In this document: piece after piece, positions 19,204 through 28,985 of the stretch | How positions within the stretch are numbered: the first letter of the stretch is position 1 | Layout of the letters: every line of letters begins with the position of its first letter | Assembly: GCA_003427395.1 (NCBI GenBank) | Contig: BFEA01001162.1 | Location: 61,640 to 105,166, forward strand | DNA: 43,527 bases | From: Chara braunii | Lineage: Eukaryota; Streptophyta; Charophyceae; Charales; Characeae | Direction of reading: 5' to 3' | Translations under genes and position numbers: made by a program | The notes under the pieces: model-generated | Told to the model about the DNA's origin: nothing | Seen by the model: the letters and a program-made list of their open reading frames with translations, nothing else | The model's database searches: none

Positions 19204-19830
19204 CTATTCGTCTGTTTCCATGTAATCCGTTGGGTGGTTGTGCGCTTCCCTATCCTCCGTTGTCTGTTTGCACCAGTCTGTGAAGTAGAGTGTTCTGCCT
19301 GTGACCTTGGCTATTAGCTCGCCCTTTAGCCATACTTCCTCGAATTCTTTTTGAATTTTTATTTTCTTTGTGTTTTCTGTTTGCTTGTCCATCTTGTTTA
19401 GGGCGTGCTTCCATTCTACGCTGATTTCGCTTCCGCCGATTTTCTTCCCTCTTCCTACGCTTCATTCGTCAAGATGGTCCTTTTCCTTAGTGTGCCTCCG
19501 CATCTCGCTTTCCATATCACCCACAGTGTGGTTTTTCTGAGAAGCTCTAGTATTGGGTTGTTTTCTTCGATGATTGTGCCTTCTTTGTCTATAGCTGTTA
19601 AGAGAAAGAGTTGGTCCTTAGGGTATTCCGTCGATATTAGTTTATGCCAGGTTTTTGAGCATTTGTCCCAGAAGGCCTCTGCGTGAGGGCAGCTTATTAA
19701 GCAATGTGCCAGGGTTTCTGGATGATTTCCTGTGCACATATAGTAGGACGAGGTCTCCGTTCTATCACCCTCTTTGCGTCTTATGTCAACCATGCGTTTA
19801 CTGGCACAGCTAGGTGCGTTATCAGCCACT
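19204..19830 (-). pseudogene. LINE B ORF2 C-terminus with zf-RVT
   Basis: The 19455-19829 frame contains YYMCTGNHPETLAHCLISCP (the zinc-binding Cys-x-x-Cys region with the first Cys altered to Tyr or lost, then H-C-L) and AEAFWDKCS. LRKTTLWVIWKARCGGTLRK follows, the same LINE C-terminal block as LWTIWKERC in family A. The protein then continues in shifted frames (19204-19392, Lys-rich) towards the stop. It closes ORF2; its role is nucleic-acid binding by the LINE RT complex. Confidence 0.75.
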
Positions 19831-20459
19831 GCAGGCTTCTTACTTTTTGCAGTCTGATTGAGGAATAGTAGGCCCAGGGTATGTGGGGTCCGTTTGTGAG
19901 TGCTTTTCCCATCTCTTTGCTATTACCTGGTTGGGGTTTGCTGGTCTACATCTTGTTTTGTAACCTGTCTATACTGTGTATTCATGTAGTGCTCTACATT
20001 TCTTTGCTCGCCCTCTACCCCTATCCTCGTACCAACCCCATTCCCCTGGGTCCACTTCCAGCTCTGTTATGTCCTCATTTGTTCTAAAAAGCCAGGTTGT
20101 TTCTTTTTCCTTCTGACTCTTTTTTCCTGCTCTCATTTGTTCAGTTTTAAGAACTCTAATCTTTCTTAAGTCGCTGGTCTTGAATTAGCGCGTCTCTAGC
20201 CTTTCTCTCCTTGCCATGGTTATAGCCTTCCCCGATAGTTCCAACTCGTGTATGTCGAAGATTGCTTGGTTAGGGTCAGTCCTTGATGTCGATTTAAATC
20301 TTAGCGCTACTGAGGGGGTCTCCTGAATTTTAATCGTTGCCCAATCTCCCTTTTTCCATCCTCTATCTTTGTTCAGGAGGGACCTCCATGCTATCGGTAC
20401 GCTATCTATCAGGTCCTGTAAGTTCCTCCTTAGGTTATGGTGTCCCCTCAGCAGAGGTC

Positions 20460-21125
20460 TTAATTCGTTTTCTGTTTTCCATTTTCTATTTTCAGTCTTC
20501 TCATATATGTTCTATCTTCCATATGCCATTCTCCACCCATCGTCTCCGTCTTTTGTTCCCTTTCGTCCTTGAGAGTCCATATTTGTCCCTTTCCGTCCTT
20601 CAGTAGTTCGTTGCCGAACAGGGGATGTCTCTGTACTTCCTCCTTCGACTTTGGGCCTCTTCTCCTTTGCGGGAACGCCTCTCTCCATATTCTGAGCAGG
20701 TTGGTCCAATGCTTGCTCGGGGGGTCTTCAGTAGGGGTTGTCCCTCCTGGCCTGAGTCTTGCGGCCTCTTTTCTAGGTTCCCAGTCCTTGTTCATGATCC
20801 ACATGTGCCCTTCGATGTTTTTGTGTGCTTTGAAGGGTAGGAGGTTTCTGATTTGGTGGATTGCCATGTCTTGCCAAGGTAATTCCAATTTTAGAAGTAG
20901 TCTGAATCGTCTGATTACCCATTTGGTTTGGAGTGCCTTATATTCCGTTGCTGGATCGATTAAACTGAGGCCTCCTTGTTTGACATATTTATGACGTATT
21001 TCCAGGCCACTTTTGTGATGTAGTTTTCTCTCAAGGCATCGTCTGTCCAAAGATATGTTGCTGCCTTTTTTCTTAGGCTCTTGGTGAATTGGGCGGGGGG
21101 GTCCCATATTGAGGCTGTATACCAT
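20460..21125 (-). pseudogene. LINE B ORF2 connection region
   Basis: A 221-residue open frame. KQGGLSLIDPATEYKALQTK corresponds to GGLGIIDTKQETKALQVK of family A. HMWIMNKDWEPR corresponds to FWVMNKEWIPK, NLLRIWREAFPQRRRGPKSK to LLRIWWEIMPKKVGKPKT, and RHPLFGNELL to RQPLFGNPWV. So LINE A and LINE B are distant members of one clade. The interval 19830-20460 continues the region in broken frames. Confidence 0.78.
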
Positions 21126-21289
21126 AACATGGAGAAAATAGATGAGTTAATGACTAGTGCTCTACCTTAAGTGAGGTGTAGACTTTCTGCCAGCCTATAT
21201 ACTTACTAATGACTGCTGCTAATGGACTGTCCGTTATTGAGTCGCTTGCTCCTGTCATTGACACCGAGATGCCTAGGAAGTTTATTGGA

Positions 21290-22261
21290 TCTTGATAGTT
21301 AAGCCATTGCAAGCCTTGTATTAATTTTGTGATTGGGGGGGTTCCACCATCCTACTGTCTTTTTCCAATTTATTTTCATTTCTGATGTCAGTTGGAAAGC
21401 TTGCATTGCTCTTGTTAGTGCTTGGAAAGAAGAATCCGTTGCTCTTATTAGGACCGTTAGGTCGTCTGCGAATAGCATCGCTGTTGGCATGTGAAATTGT
21501 TTTGTGAGCTGTTTAGGGCCTGTAGTCTCTTTATTGATGGGTCTTTTCTTAGGAAGGCTGCTATTGCTTCCATGACGAAGGGGAAAATGAGTGCCGCTAG
21601 GGGGTCTCCTTGTCTGACGGATCTGGTCATTTTGTATTTTTCTGACAAGAATCCATTCACTTGCACTTGCCCCATTGCTTCTGAGTATAATACTTTCACC
21701 CATCTTCGATTTTTTTGTCCGACTCCCATTTTTTCCATGCATATTTGACGGAAGTCCCAATTGACTTAATCGTATCCTTTCTCAAAATAAAAAACAAAGG
21801 ATAGCGGCCTGTACTTTTCTATCTCTTATGAGCTTTGTTGCCTCGTTCAGACATACCACATTGTCTAAGATGTATCTCCCCGGGATAAACCCTGTTTGGT
21901 CTAGATGAAAACACTTGTCTGTTATGTTATTTATCTTATTAGTTAGTGTTTTTGCTAATATTTTGTAAGCTACTGTTAGTAGTGTTATGGGTCGGTAGTT
22001 CCATATGTCTGTTCTCTCTTCCTTTTTGTATCGGAGTGTTACTATTCATGTACCAATGTCTTCCCCTAGGTTGCCTTCCTTGAAGGATTTCTGGTAGAAA
22101 CGAAATATGTCATGTCCTAGTACTGGCCATAATTCTTGGCAGTATTCTTTGGTTAATCCATCTATATTCGATACTTCGTTCGGTTTCATAGAGACTACGA
22201 CTCTGTGTATTTCTGTTAGAGATAAATCCTGTTCTAGATGTGTTGTAGCTTCGGTGTTCAT
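21290..22261 (-). pseudogene. LINE B reverse transcriptase
   Basis: Blocks on the minus strand in order: LTEIHRVVVSMKPNEVSNID and GLTKEY (22261-22046), then the fingers region in broken frames (GRYILDN-like codons near 21875), MEKMGVGQKNRRWVKVLY, SVRQGDPLAALIFPFVMEAI, and the catalytic box FADD at 21461-21472 in PTAMLFADDLTVLIRA, followed by SEMKINWKKTVGWW. The canonical FADD contrasts with FVDD in family A. At least three frameshifts are needed to join the blocks. Confidence 0.83.
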
Positions 22262-22269
22262 ATTCTTGT

Positions 22270-22869
22270 CTAAGTGTTTTGTGAATTTTTTTTTGACCCT
22301 TTTTATTGCCCTGTATCTGATTGAGAGGTATATAGTTTCTTGTAGAATTCCTCTGCGATTCTCAGGAGTTGTTTGAGGTCTCTTTGTGGAGTGCCTCTTT
22401 CATCCTTGAACTCTACTATCCTGTTGTTCCGACAGTTTGATTTGATATTTTGAAAGAAGAATTTGGTTATGGCTTCGTTACTCTCCAGTCTTTTATTCTT
22501 GCTCTGATGCTTAGTCCTCTTCTTTTTCATTTCGCCCATTGTTCCAGTTCTTCTTTTGCCTATGATAGTCGGGATTCGTACAAGGGGGGGCCGAGATCTC
22601 GTATTAGATTTAATTCTGTTGTATCGATTAGGTCCTTTAGGAGCTCCCGTCTTTCATCTTTTTTCCTTGTCTCTTTCCTAGATTATTTGCTTATGCCTCT
22701 GCTTAGTGTGTGTAGGCTTGTGGCAAAGTTCTTTAACCAGTCAACCTCCTGTAGCCTTGGTGCGAAGCTCTCCCATGTTTGTTTAACAAATTTCTGGAAT
22801 CCCTTTGTTCTTAGGAGGGAGGTGTTCGCTTTGAAGAAGCTAGGTCCTATTGGTCGTCTAAACCTAGGT
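22270..22869 (-). pseudogene. LINE B linker between endonuclease and RT
   Basis: The frame 22303-22539 reads KNKRLESNEAITKFFFQNIK and GTPQRDLKQLLRIAEEFYKK, the helix-rich linker that precedes the RT in L1 elements, ending FYKKLY as usual. The part 22540-22869 is in broken frames. It has no enzymatic motif of its own. Confidence 0.65.
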
Positions 22870-23741
22870 TGAGAGTTAGGCCTGCTTGTCTATGATCAAA
22901 ACCCCCATAGTAAGGATGGTTGAAAATTGTGCTTGTTGTGCTTGCTCCTATCAAGGAATCTGAAATCAGGAAATAGTCTATTCTGGAAAATGACGTTCTT
23001 CCTTGAGCTGTTTTTTCTGGTGCAGGTGAATTTTCTTGCTTCTGGGTAGCTTGTTCTTAAAGGGTCTACTAATTTCTTTTCGGTTGCGAATTCTATCATA
23101 ACTTGTGCTTCTGACTCGTCTAGCCCCTCTCTTGCATGTGTTATTCGGTCTAGTATGGGGTTCATTGTGGCATTCCAATCTCCTACTGTGATGGTATGGC
23201 GAAGGTTTGGACATTCCTATTTGATTGTCTCTAAGACCTGTTTCCTTTGGGTGTTGGCGTTTGGTGCATGCACATTTAGTAAAGTGAGTTCCTCTTGCCT
23301 AAGATTGAAGTCTATTCTGATCCATCTTCCACCTATAGAGTCTATTGTGACTTGTTCTGTGATTAGGGTTTGCGCTATCCTGGCTCTGCTATTGAATATC
23401 ACCATGACTCCTGCAGAGGATGATATTGGGTTGTTCACCCATTCTATTCTCTTAACGTTCCTTAGTCTTCTAACTATTTCGTCTTTGATGGATTGATGTT
23501 CTTCTGAGTTTGTGAGATGGGTTTCTTGCAGGCAGATTATGTTTGGGGGATCCTTGTCGAACCTGTTTGTGTTGGCTGTCAAGCTGTACCATTTTGCAGG
23601 TGAGGATAGGATGGTTGTCAGACCGTGTACATTCCAGGATCTTATTTCCAGTTCTGCTCTCCTTTTGGCTTTTTTATAATTCTTTTCCCGTCCTCGTCCC
23701 CCCCCCCCCTGCTTCCATGATTCAGTCTCTTGGTTTGTCAC
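22870..23741 (-). pseudogene. LINE B endonuclease domain (EEP/APE type)
   Basis: The 23217-23741 frame gives EIRSWNVHGLTTI (catalytic Asn motif), PPNIICLQETHL (metal-binding Glu), SSSAGVMVIFNSRA, GGRWIRIDF and LTLLNVHAPN. After a frameshift near 23215, VGDWNATMNPILDRIT supplies the catalytic Asp-x-Asn motif. Near 22980-22910 a further frame reads RIDYFLISDSLI, and GFDHRQAGL stands at the SDH position. Except for breaks in frame, the active-site set is almost complete and better preserved than in family A. Confidence 0.82.
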
Positions 23742-23882
23742 TTGTCCTTGTCGGTTCTGATATTTGTTTTTGTGCAGATTATTTTATTCCTTTGATTTTG
23801 TGCTGTTTTTTCCATGTTCCAGGTTTTGTCTGGACTCGGAGGCGCGTTCGGATTTTCGCCTTGTCAGGACAGGCACTGCTGC

Positions 23883-23962
23883 CTTTTTGGACCAATGGAC
23901 TATCATTTCTCAATTTATGTCTCTCATCCTTGCGTAGGGGCTATGCTAATCTTCTATGTACC
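23883..23962 (-). pseudogene. U6 snRNA copy, 3' half (joined to LINE B)
   Basis: Read on the minus strand: AGAAGATTAGCATAGCCCCT, ACGCAAGGATGAGA, CATAAATTGAGAAATG, a 10-base extra stretch, TTGGTCCAAAAAG. This is plant U6 snRNA from about its middle to its 3' T/A end, with a few substitutions. It runs straight into the LINE B leader at about 23882 with no poly(A) between, so U6 forms the 5' end of the LINE B insertion. Its 5' half lies at 24297-24338, separated by an inserted TIR element. Confidence 0.88.
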
Positions 23963-24296
23963 TTGCTTAGCACGGCGAACGTGTTCACGCCCCTTCATGT
24001 TCGCGCATTTGCACGAACAGCTCGCGGACATGTTCGGGTGAATATTATTTTTTTTCGTATTAAAAAAAAATAAATCCGTTTTTGATTTTTAACTCATGAT
24101 TGGCTACGAATTTGAACATGACTCTAAGGCAAAAGTAGATTGTGTTGTTATTGTTTTCAGATCTTTCTGATAATTTTTTTATTTTTATTTATTTTTAATA
24201 TTTTTTATGTTCGCGTTCTCAGGGTTTTGGGCGCTTGTTCGCGTTCGGGCAAACATGTTCACGTTCGCCTCCGAATGTCAACACGGTGCTACATAG
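23963..24296. mobile_element. 334-bp TIR element (hAT-like MITE) inside the U6 copy
   Basis: It interrupts U6 between TATGTACC (23955-23962) and TCTGTACC (24297-24304), an 8-bp duplication with one mismatch; normal U6 has this word once. The ends are imperfect inverted repeats: TAGCACGGCGAACGTG near the left against TAGCACCG and GGCGAACGTG on the complement of the right. The interior is AT-rich in the middle with many GTTCGCG/CGAAC words near both ends. It has no coding capacity. The 8-bp duplication favours the hAT superfamily. Confidence 0.72.
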
Positions 24297-24338
24297 TCTG
24301 TACCATTCCAATTTTAACGGATGTCCCAGAGGAAGACC
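24297..24338 (-). pseudogene. U6 snRNA copy, 5' half
   Basis: Minus strand: GTCTTCCTCTGGGACATCC, GTTAAAATTGGAATGGTACA. This matches the U6 5' stem-loop and following region with a few changes. Together with 23883-23954 it gives an almost complete U6, split by the 334-bp element. The U6 5' end at about 24338 is also the 5' boundary of the whole U6::LINE B insertion. Confidence 0.85.
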
Positions 24339-24714
24339 AGTTGACTTCTGGTTTTCACTCTGGACCATTTTTTAGACCCATGAGGTTTTATCCACACTCG
24401 GGTTGCACCTGGGTTTGTCCGTAGGTGCCTGGTTCAACCCTTGTCTGTTCTGGACTTATCCTGCTGCATCAGCAAGGCTGCCTGGAGATTTGGTAGGGAG
24501 CTGGCCAGCTGCTTTTAGCCCAGATGCTGGAGTAGGTTTTGGGGTTGCATCCAGAACCATTGATCCTGGTTTGGATTGAATGGTTTTGAATATAGTCCGG
24601 TAGGCTTCCCAATAGGCCTAGGAGTTTATTGTTGGGACGGTTCTCATCTTGGGGATGAGCGAGCTTGAGTTCACTTGGTGACAGGCTGTTGGAGAGAAAT
24701 GTTATCTTGAGCAG
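24339..24714. other. Non-genic stretch upstream of the U6::LINE B insertion
   Basis: No feature was recognised. It would contain the target site of the insertion, but I could not find a matching duplication near 18430. Confidence 0.35.
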
Positions 24715-25140
24715 CAGTGCTAGAGTAGGAGGTACGGTGGAGGCAGATAATTGGTCTTCAGTGCCATTTGGAACAGCGGAGATACTTACCTGCTGCCATA
24801 GCTTGGGACTACCACCGGCCCTACTGCCGTTCTGGAGCCGGAGGTACGACGGCGGGAGAGAGATGGTCTTCAGCGGCATTCAGACAAGGGGGATATGCGA
24901 AGTGAAGACTGGCTACGCCCGGTGGCAGTCCCAAGCTATGACACATGGCAAATATCTTCGTCGTTCCAAATGCCATTGAAGACCATTTCTCTCGGCCCGC
25001 TGCACCTCCTACTTTAGAATGATAGCAGAGCACAAAATAAAGATCGTCTACGGTCGTTGGCAGTTCCAGACTATGGCACCAAATAAGTATCTCAGCTGCT
25101 TCAAACGACGTTGAAGACCATCTCTGTATGGTCAGGTTGA
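24715..25140. repeat. Four-unit inverted repeat, two forward and two reverse
   Basis: Unit 1 (24715-24815) reads AGTAGGAGGTACGGTGGAGG, TTGGTCTTCAGTGCCATTTG, GGAACAGCGGAGATACTTAC, CCATAGCTTGGGACTACCAC. Unit 2 (24838-24900) repeats its first half: GGAGGTACGACGGCGGGAG, TGGTCTTCAGCGGCATTC. Units 3 (24918-25020) and 4 (25043-25130) are the same sequence on the complementary strand: GGTGGCAGTCCCAAGCTATG and GTTGGCAGTTCCAGACTATG, each ending near TTGAAGACCAT. Transcription across it would give a long hairpin. Confidence 0.85.
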
Positions 25141-26213
25141 ACGTTTGTGGTCAGGGCTGTCACCACGCGACCATGTTGTGCAAGCGGTGTGTCCGGAGTG
25201 TATGTTCTGGCCGTGACAGACCTTTCTTTGTTTCATGGGTGTTTTTGGTGTGACCCTGCAACCTGTAGAATTTTCCGTCTGGTGTGGGGAGTGATACTGT
25301 ACTTTGATTTTCTTCACGGATACCTTTTACTGTGGTTTGTGCCCATCTCAAGGTGCAGTTCCCGGGCAGTGGTTGATCCTTAACCACAATCGGGGTTAAT
25401 GTGGATTATCACTTTTAGTATCATCGGTTAGGTAGAGCTTCCTAATGAGTCAAGCCTCACTACCACCTACAAAGCTTATAATTTTATCAGACAACTATCA
25501 AGACATAACAACAACTTCAACAGAAATATTCAACAACAATGATACGGCTCATAATAAATGCTTTCACATGGAATGTCATAATGATCAAAACCAACAACTT
25601 CCAATGATAGAGAAGATGCATTCATGCTATGAAAATGCATCACATACAATGTCATACATATAAGATAGATGATCTCAAAATGAATGGGGATCCAGGTAGA
25701 CTGACTGTGTTGACCGATCAAAACATATATCAGCCAAATATAGGAGCCCAAAATACAATGCATAACCGAGGTAGCCAGTAAGATAACATAAAAGGAAGGC
25801 CAACCTTGGTTAACAATATTCCACAAAAAATCCACCCACTAATGATCATTTCAATAAATCTAAATATCTTACTAGAGAAAACGCGATAAGAACATTAATC
25901 TCATGACGTTGTTAACATTTGGTTGGTAGTATTCCAAAATTTAGAGAAAACCAATCAAATGACGATAATCATTACGATGGAAGTAAAAAGATTATCACCT
26001 AAATGTTCCCCCGAAGGTCACAACATAATATCTGATTGAGACAATCAAAATACCCAACGTTAACTCCAAAATAAAAACAATACTTGATTGATAGCGAAAT
26101 CAATCATTGAGGATAACCAAATAAGCTTGAAGAAGTCAAAGTATGATGAATAAATCCATCAAAAAATAAATATTTGAGTGTTATTCCACTAGAGACAACG
26201 ATAGGTAGTCATT
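25141..26213. other. AT-rich non-genic stretch next to the primer-binding site
   Basis: No domain or repeat was recognised. If the LTR at 26235-27262 is real, this is the internal leader (untranslated region) of that minus-strand element. The longest frames here carry no retroelement motif, so the gag and pol genes are absent or further left and lost. Confidence 0.4.
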
Positions 26214-26214
26214 G

Positions 26215-26232
26215 TCCCCAGCAACAACGCCA
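26215..26232 (-). promoter_or_regulatory. Putative primer-binding site, tRNA-Asp type
   Basis: The minus strand reads TGGCGTTGTTGCTGGGGA. It differs at three positions from the complement of the plant tRNA-Asp 3' end, which is the primer of Athila/Tat-type Ty3 elements. It begins two bases after a CA dinucleotide that would end the 5' LTR. This is a typical PBS placement. Confidence 0.68.
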
Positions 26233-26234
26233 CT

Positions 26235-27262
26235 TGTCGAGCGCATTGGCCTCCGCCTTTTCGCAAAAGGCGAGAGTCTTCCTGGCCATGTCACACAGGA
26301 GTTCAAAAAAAACACACACACAACAGTTAAACAAAACAAATAGAGACAGCTTGGGGCATAACTGATCCTAAGAACCGCCAAGACAGGCGCGGTTGCGATG
26401 TCACTTCGCCGCTCTAGCCGGGTGCCTCAACCGTACTTCTCGTGGTCCCCTATGACAAGATAGGTTCCCGTGAGGCACAACTTACCTTCCCTAAGGACAC
26501 TTCAATATAAGTAAGGTTGGTTAAAACTTAAAACGCCATCTAAACCTGAACATTGTTCATTCCCAAGAGCGCTGATCTCCTAGGTACGAAACGAACTTCG
26601 GTCGATTAAGTCGGTCTCAACCAAACGTGAAAACCACAAACACTTCTAGTCCCGTGTACATAATTCATAAAAGAACTACTGCAATATCTTCACAACTCGA
26701 AAATAGACCAGTTATAGTCAATAGAAAAAAAACACATCTATGTAGAAAGACAATCTCATAACTACCGAACGGTCATGCCGCCGGCGAAACTGATATCGTT
26801 GAGAGGTGTGCAATCAAAATAAATATACATATAGATAGATAGATAGAAGATCCAATCGGGCGAGAACGACTCAAATCATGTCGAGAAGAATATCACCCCG
26901 AAGCCCGACCTCGAGCGGGTTTTTGACTTGATGGGGCAGTCTGCTAAAGCTATCTATTCAACTTTACTGCCAACCTTAAATAAGGCACGCTACACCCATT
27001 TCCATACGTTTTAAACTACATGGATGCCAGACTGCTTTGAGGACAATTCTTGATCAGGTGTGCATTACTCGAAGTGTTCATGTATGACAAGGATCTCATG
27101 ATTTAATCGCTTTTCTCGATACTGAAGGCTCACAGAATACCAGATGTTCTTGGCATTCAATTCTCTTATTCTCAAAAAAATCCCCCTTTACCCATCCATG
27201 GCTCGCGCTTCTTATGGCGTTACCCTTTCTATGGTTGCGGCATCTATTCGCATCTGTCGACA
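26235..27262 (-). mobile_element. Putative LTR of a Ty3-type retrotransposon (5' LTR on minus strand)
   Basis: The plus-strand ends are TGTCGA (26235) and TCGACA (27257-27262), giving the TG...CA ends and a 6-bp inverted terminal repeat. The length is 1028 bp, in the usual range. The adjacent PBS on the inner side fixes the orientation. The interior lacks reading frames, as expected for an LTR, and holds TATA-like sequences on the minus strand near 26505 and 26820. The partner LTR was not found in the window, so the boundaries rest on the PBS and the short terminal match. Confidence 0.55.
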
Positions 27263-27477
27263 AAACTAGGTTTATCATACCGGGTTTCTAAAAACAACAT
27301 GCTGAAAACGAAGAAGAAAAAGAAGAACAACGAAGTAGAACAAGAAGATGAAGAAGAAGAATTTTTTTTTTCAAAAAAAAAAACAAAAAACTTATCGGTG
27401 TTGGCCCCGCAGGCCACGGCCTCAGTCGCTGTCCATGTCCCCCTCCTCGGCGCTAGGCCTCACGACCTCGGTCGTGG
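27263..27477. other. A-rich and mixed sequence, no gene
   Basis: A GAAGAA-rich block and an A/T homopolymer stretch (27299-27390), then GC-rich sequence. No feature was recognised. Confidence 0.4.
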
Positions 27478-27493
27478 ATTGCCACGTGGCAAT
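27478..27493. promoter_or_regulatory. Perfect 16-bp palindrome with a G-box core
   Basis: ATTGCCACGTGGCAAT is self-complementary and contains CACGTG, the binding core of plant bZIP and bHLH factors. There is no gene nearby to regulate, so it may be chance or the centre of a small palindromic element. Confidence 0.4.
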
Positions 27494-27501
27494 ACCCCAT
27501 G

Positions 27502-27504
<3 letters not shown>

Positions 27505-27596
<92 letters not shown>

Positions 27597-27605
27597 TATT
27601 TGACG

Positions 27606-27645
<40 letters not shown>
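27505..27645. repeat. Compound microsatellite (CT)n(TA)n...(TA)n(TG)n
   Basis: CT repeats to about 27548, TA repeats to 27594, a 12-base break (TTCTATTTGACG), TA repeats to about 27630, then TG repeats. Confidence 0.97.
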
Positions 27646-27654
27646 TGTTGTCAT

Positions 27655-27754
27655 CAACAGGAGCAACACAATTTGTGTTGCCTTATCACAATAATAACAG
27701 ATTTATGTGATATCATAATGGCAACACAAATTGTGTTGCTCATTCTCCCTGTTG
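27655..27754. repeat. Long inverted repeat with nested palindromes
   Basis: The left arm CAACAGGAGCAACACAATTT continues GTGTTGCCTTATCACA. The right arm, complementary, contains GCAACACAAATTGTGTTGC and ends CCCTGTTG. Each arm also has its own near-palindrome (GCAACACAA-TTGTGTTGC). It could form a hairpin or cruciform and may be a tiny foldback or MITE element. The microsatellite beside it suggests local instability. Confidence 0.85.
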
Positions 27755-28060
27755 GGGGTGGTCCCCCACCACCCAGACCACACCAAGCCTAGCGTAGCTC
27801 TTTTTTGTTTTGAATTTGAATTTTTGCTTTTTGTTTTTTTTTTCCACAACCAATGTCACAAAAATACCCCCCCCTCAAAAAATTCCAAAAATACAGGATG
27901 ATTGTTCGACCATATCACTCTTCTTAAAAAATGGGAAAAAAAATATCGACTTTTTTTGTTTTTTTTTTAGTACTTTTACTGATTTTTTTTTTTAAATCAT
28001 AAATGAAATTGGATTCAAACGATAAGAATATAGGCTTCTACGTTTTTCCAAGGCCTACAA

Positions 28061-28062
<2 letters not shown>
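27755..28062. other. Homopolymer-rich spacer
   Basis: Contains GGTGGTCCCCCACCACC (a small hairpin at about 27769) and many A, T and C runs. No coding region or known repeat. Confidence 0.4.

Positions 28063-28152
<90 letters not shown>
28063..28152. repeat. (TA)n microsatellite followed by T run
   Basis: About 36 TA units, then about 17 T. The IYIYIY frames here are artefacts of the repeat. Confidence 0.97.
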
Positions 28153-28496
28153 CCATTGCTTTTTTTACCAAAAAAAAAAAAAAAATCCGGCCGCGGAGAG
28201 AGCCTCGTGTGGCGTGACCGACTTTTAGGTCGCGGTTGCCGAATTGCGCGCCGCCTAGGCCCCAGGTGTCACGTAGTGTCCTAGGAGTGAAGCTCCGCAA
28301 TATCATCCTTCTTGGAGGGAGGGCAACACTCATTTTGAAGGACAGGCGCACACTCGATCGAATGAAGTGGATTGCGGGCACGACATGATTTGCACTCGGG
28401 GATTATACAACCAACGATCAAAGAGAATAGGTGGGTCATGACCCTCGGTGACGGCCCAGGGGGATGGGTCGCAGGTTCCTTGGTATTGCCAGGGTG
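28153..28496. other. Non-genic flank of the hAT-like element
   Basis: An A run at 28170-28184 and GC-rich sequence up to the target duplication CCAGGGTG at 28489-28496. No gene was recognised. Confidence 0.4.
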
Positions 28497-28985
28497 CTAC
28501 GTTGCATAGAGTACATGTATGGGACCTTTCCGTACGAAACGTACAGGTAATATATGTACGGGATTTGTACGGGAACCTGTACGGAAACCTGTACGTCTTG
28601 TACACNNNNNNNNNNNNNNNNNNNNNNNNNNNNNNNNNNNNNNNNNNNNNNNNNNNNNNNNNNNNNNNNNNNNNNNNNNNNNNNNNNNNNNNNNNNNNNN
28701 NNNNNNNNNNNNNNNNNNNNNNNNNNNNNNNNNNNNNNNNNNNNNNNNNNNNNNNNNNNNNNNNNNNNNNNNNNNNNNNNNNNNNNNNNNNNNNNNNNNN
28801 NNNNNNNNNNNNNNNNNNNNNNNNNNNNNNNNNNNNNNNNNNNNNNNNNNNNNNNNNNNNNNNNNNNNNNNNNNNNAAAAAACAAAAAAAAAAAGCTCGT
28901 ACGGGGTCCCCAGCACACGAGTACCGTACGAGTACAAGAATACGAATCCGTACTCGTACGAGAGTGCGTACAAGTGGCAACGCAG
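28497..28985. mobile_element. Non-autonomous hAT-like element with 8-bp duplication
   Basis: The ends are CTACGTTGC (28497-28505) and GCAACGCAG (28977-28985), inverted repeats with one mismatch. They are flanked by identical 8-mers CCAGGGTG (28489-28496 and 28986-28993). The subterminal parts are full of GTAC and CGTACG words in both orientations (for example GTACGGGAACCTGTACGG), the kind of clustered palindromic transposase sites hAT elements carry. The centre is an assembly gap, so the true length is unknown and a transposase gene cannot be excluded. The visible parts have no coding capacity. Confidence 0.85.
28606..28876. other. Assembly gap (271 N)
   Basis: Undetermined bases inside the hAT-like element. 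GTAC-rich palindromic sequence on both sides probably prevented assembly. Confidence 1.

Larger units (their letters stand above)
18437..23882 (-). mobile_element. LINE family B, L1-like, fused to U6 at its 5' end
   Basis: Read on the minus strand from 23882: short leader, EEP endonuclease (23741-22870), linker (22870-22270), reverse transcriptase (22261-21290), thumb and connection (21125-20460), zf-RVT (19829-19455), C-terminal block and 3' UTR. It has no ORF1, so it is 5'-truncated, and at that point it joins a U6 snRNA sequence in the same orientation. The protein blocks are diverged from family A. The 3' end is uncertain because no poly(A) is visible; 18437 is an estimate. Many stops and shifts make it inactive. 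Confidence 0.82.

Noticed and set aside
27299-28381. I-Y-I-Y and S-L-S-L frames
   Set aside because: Translations of (TA)n and (CT)n repeats.
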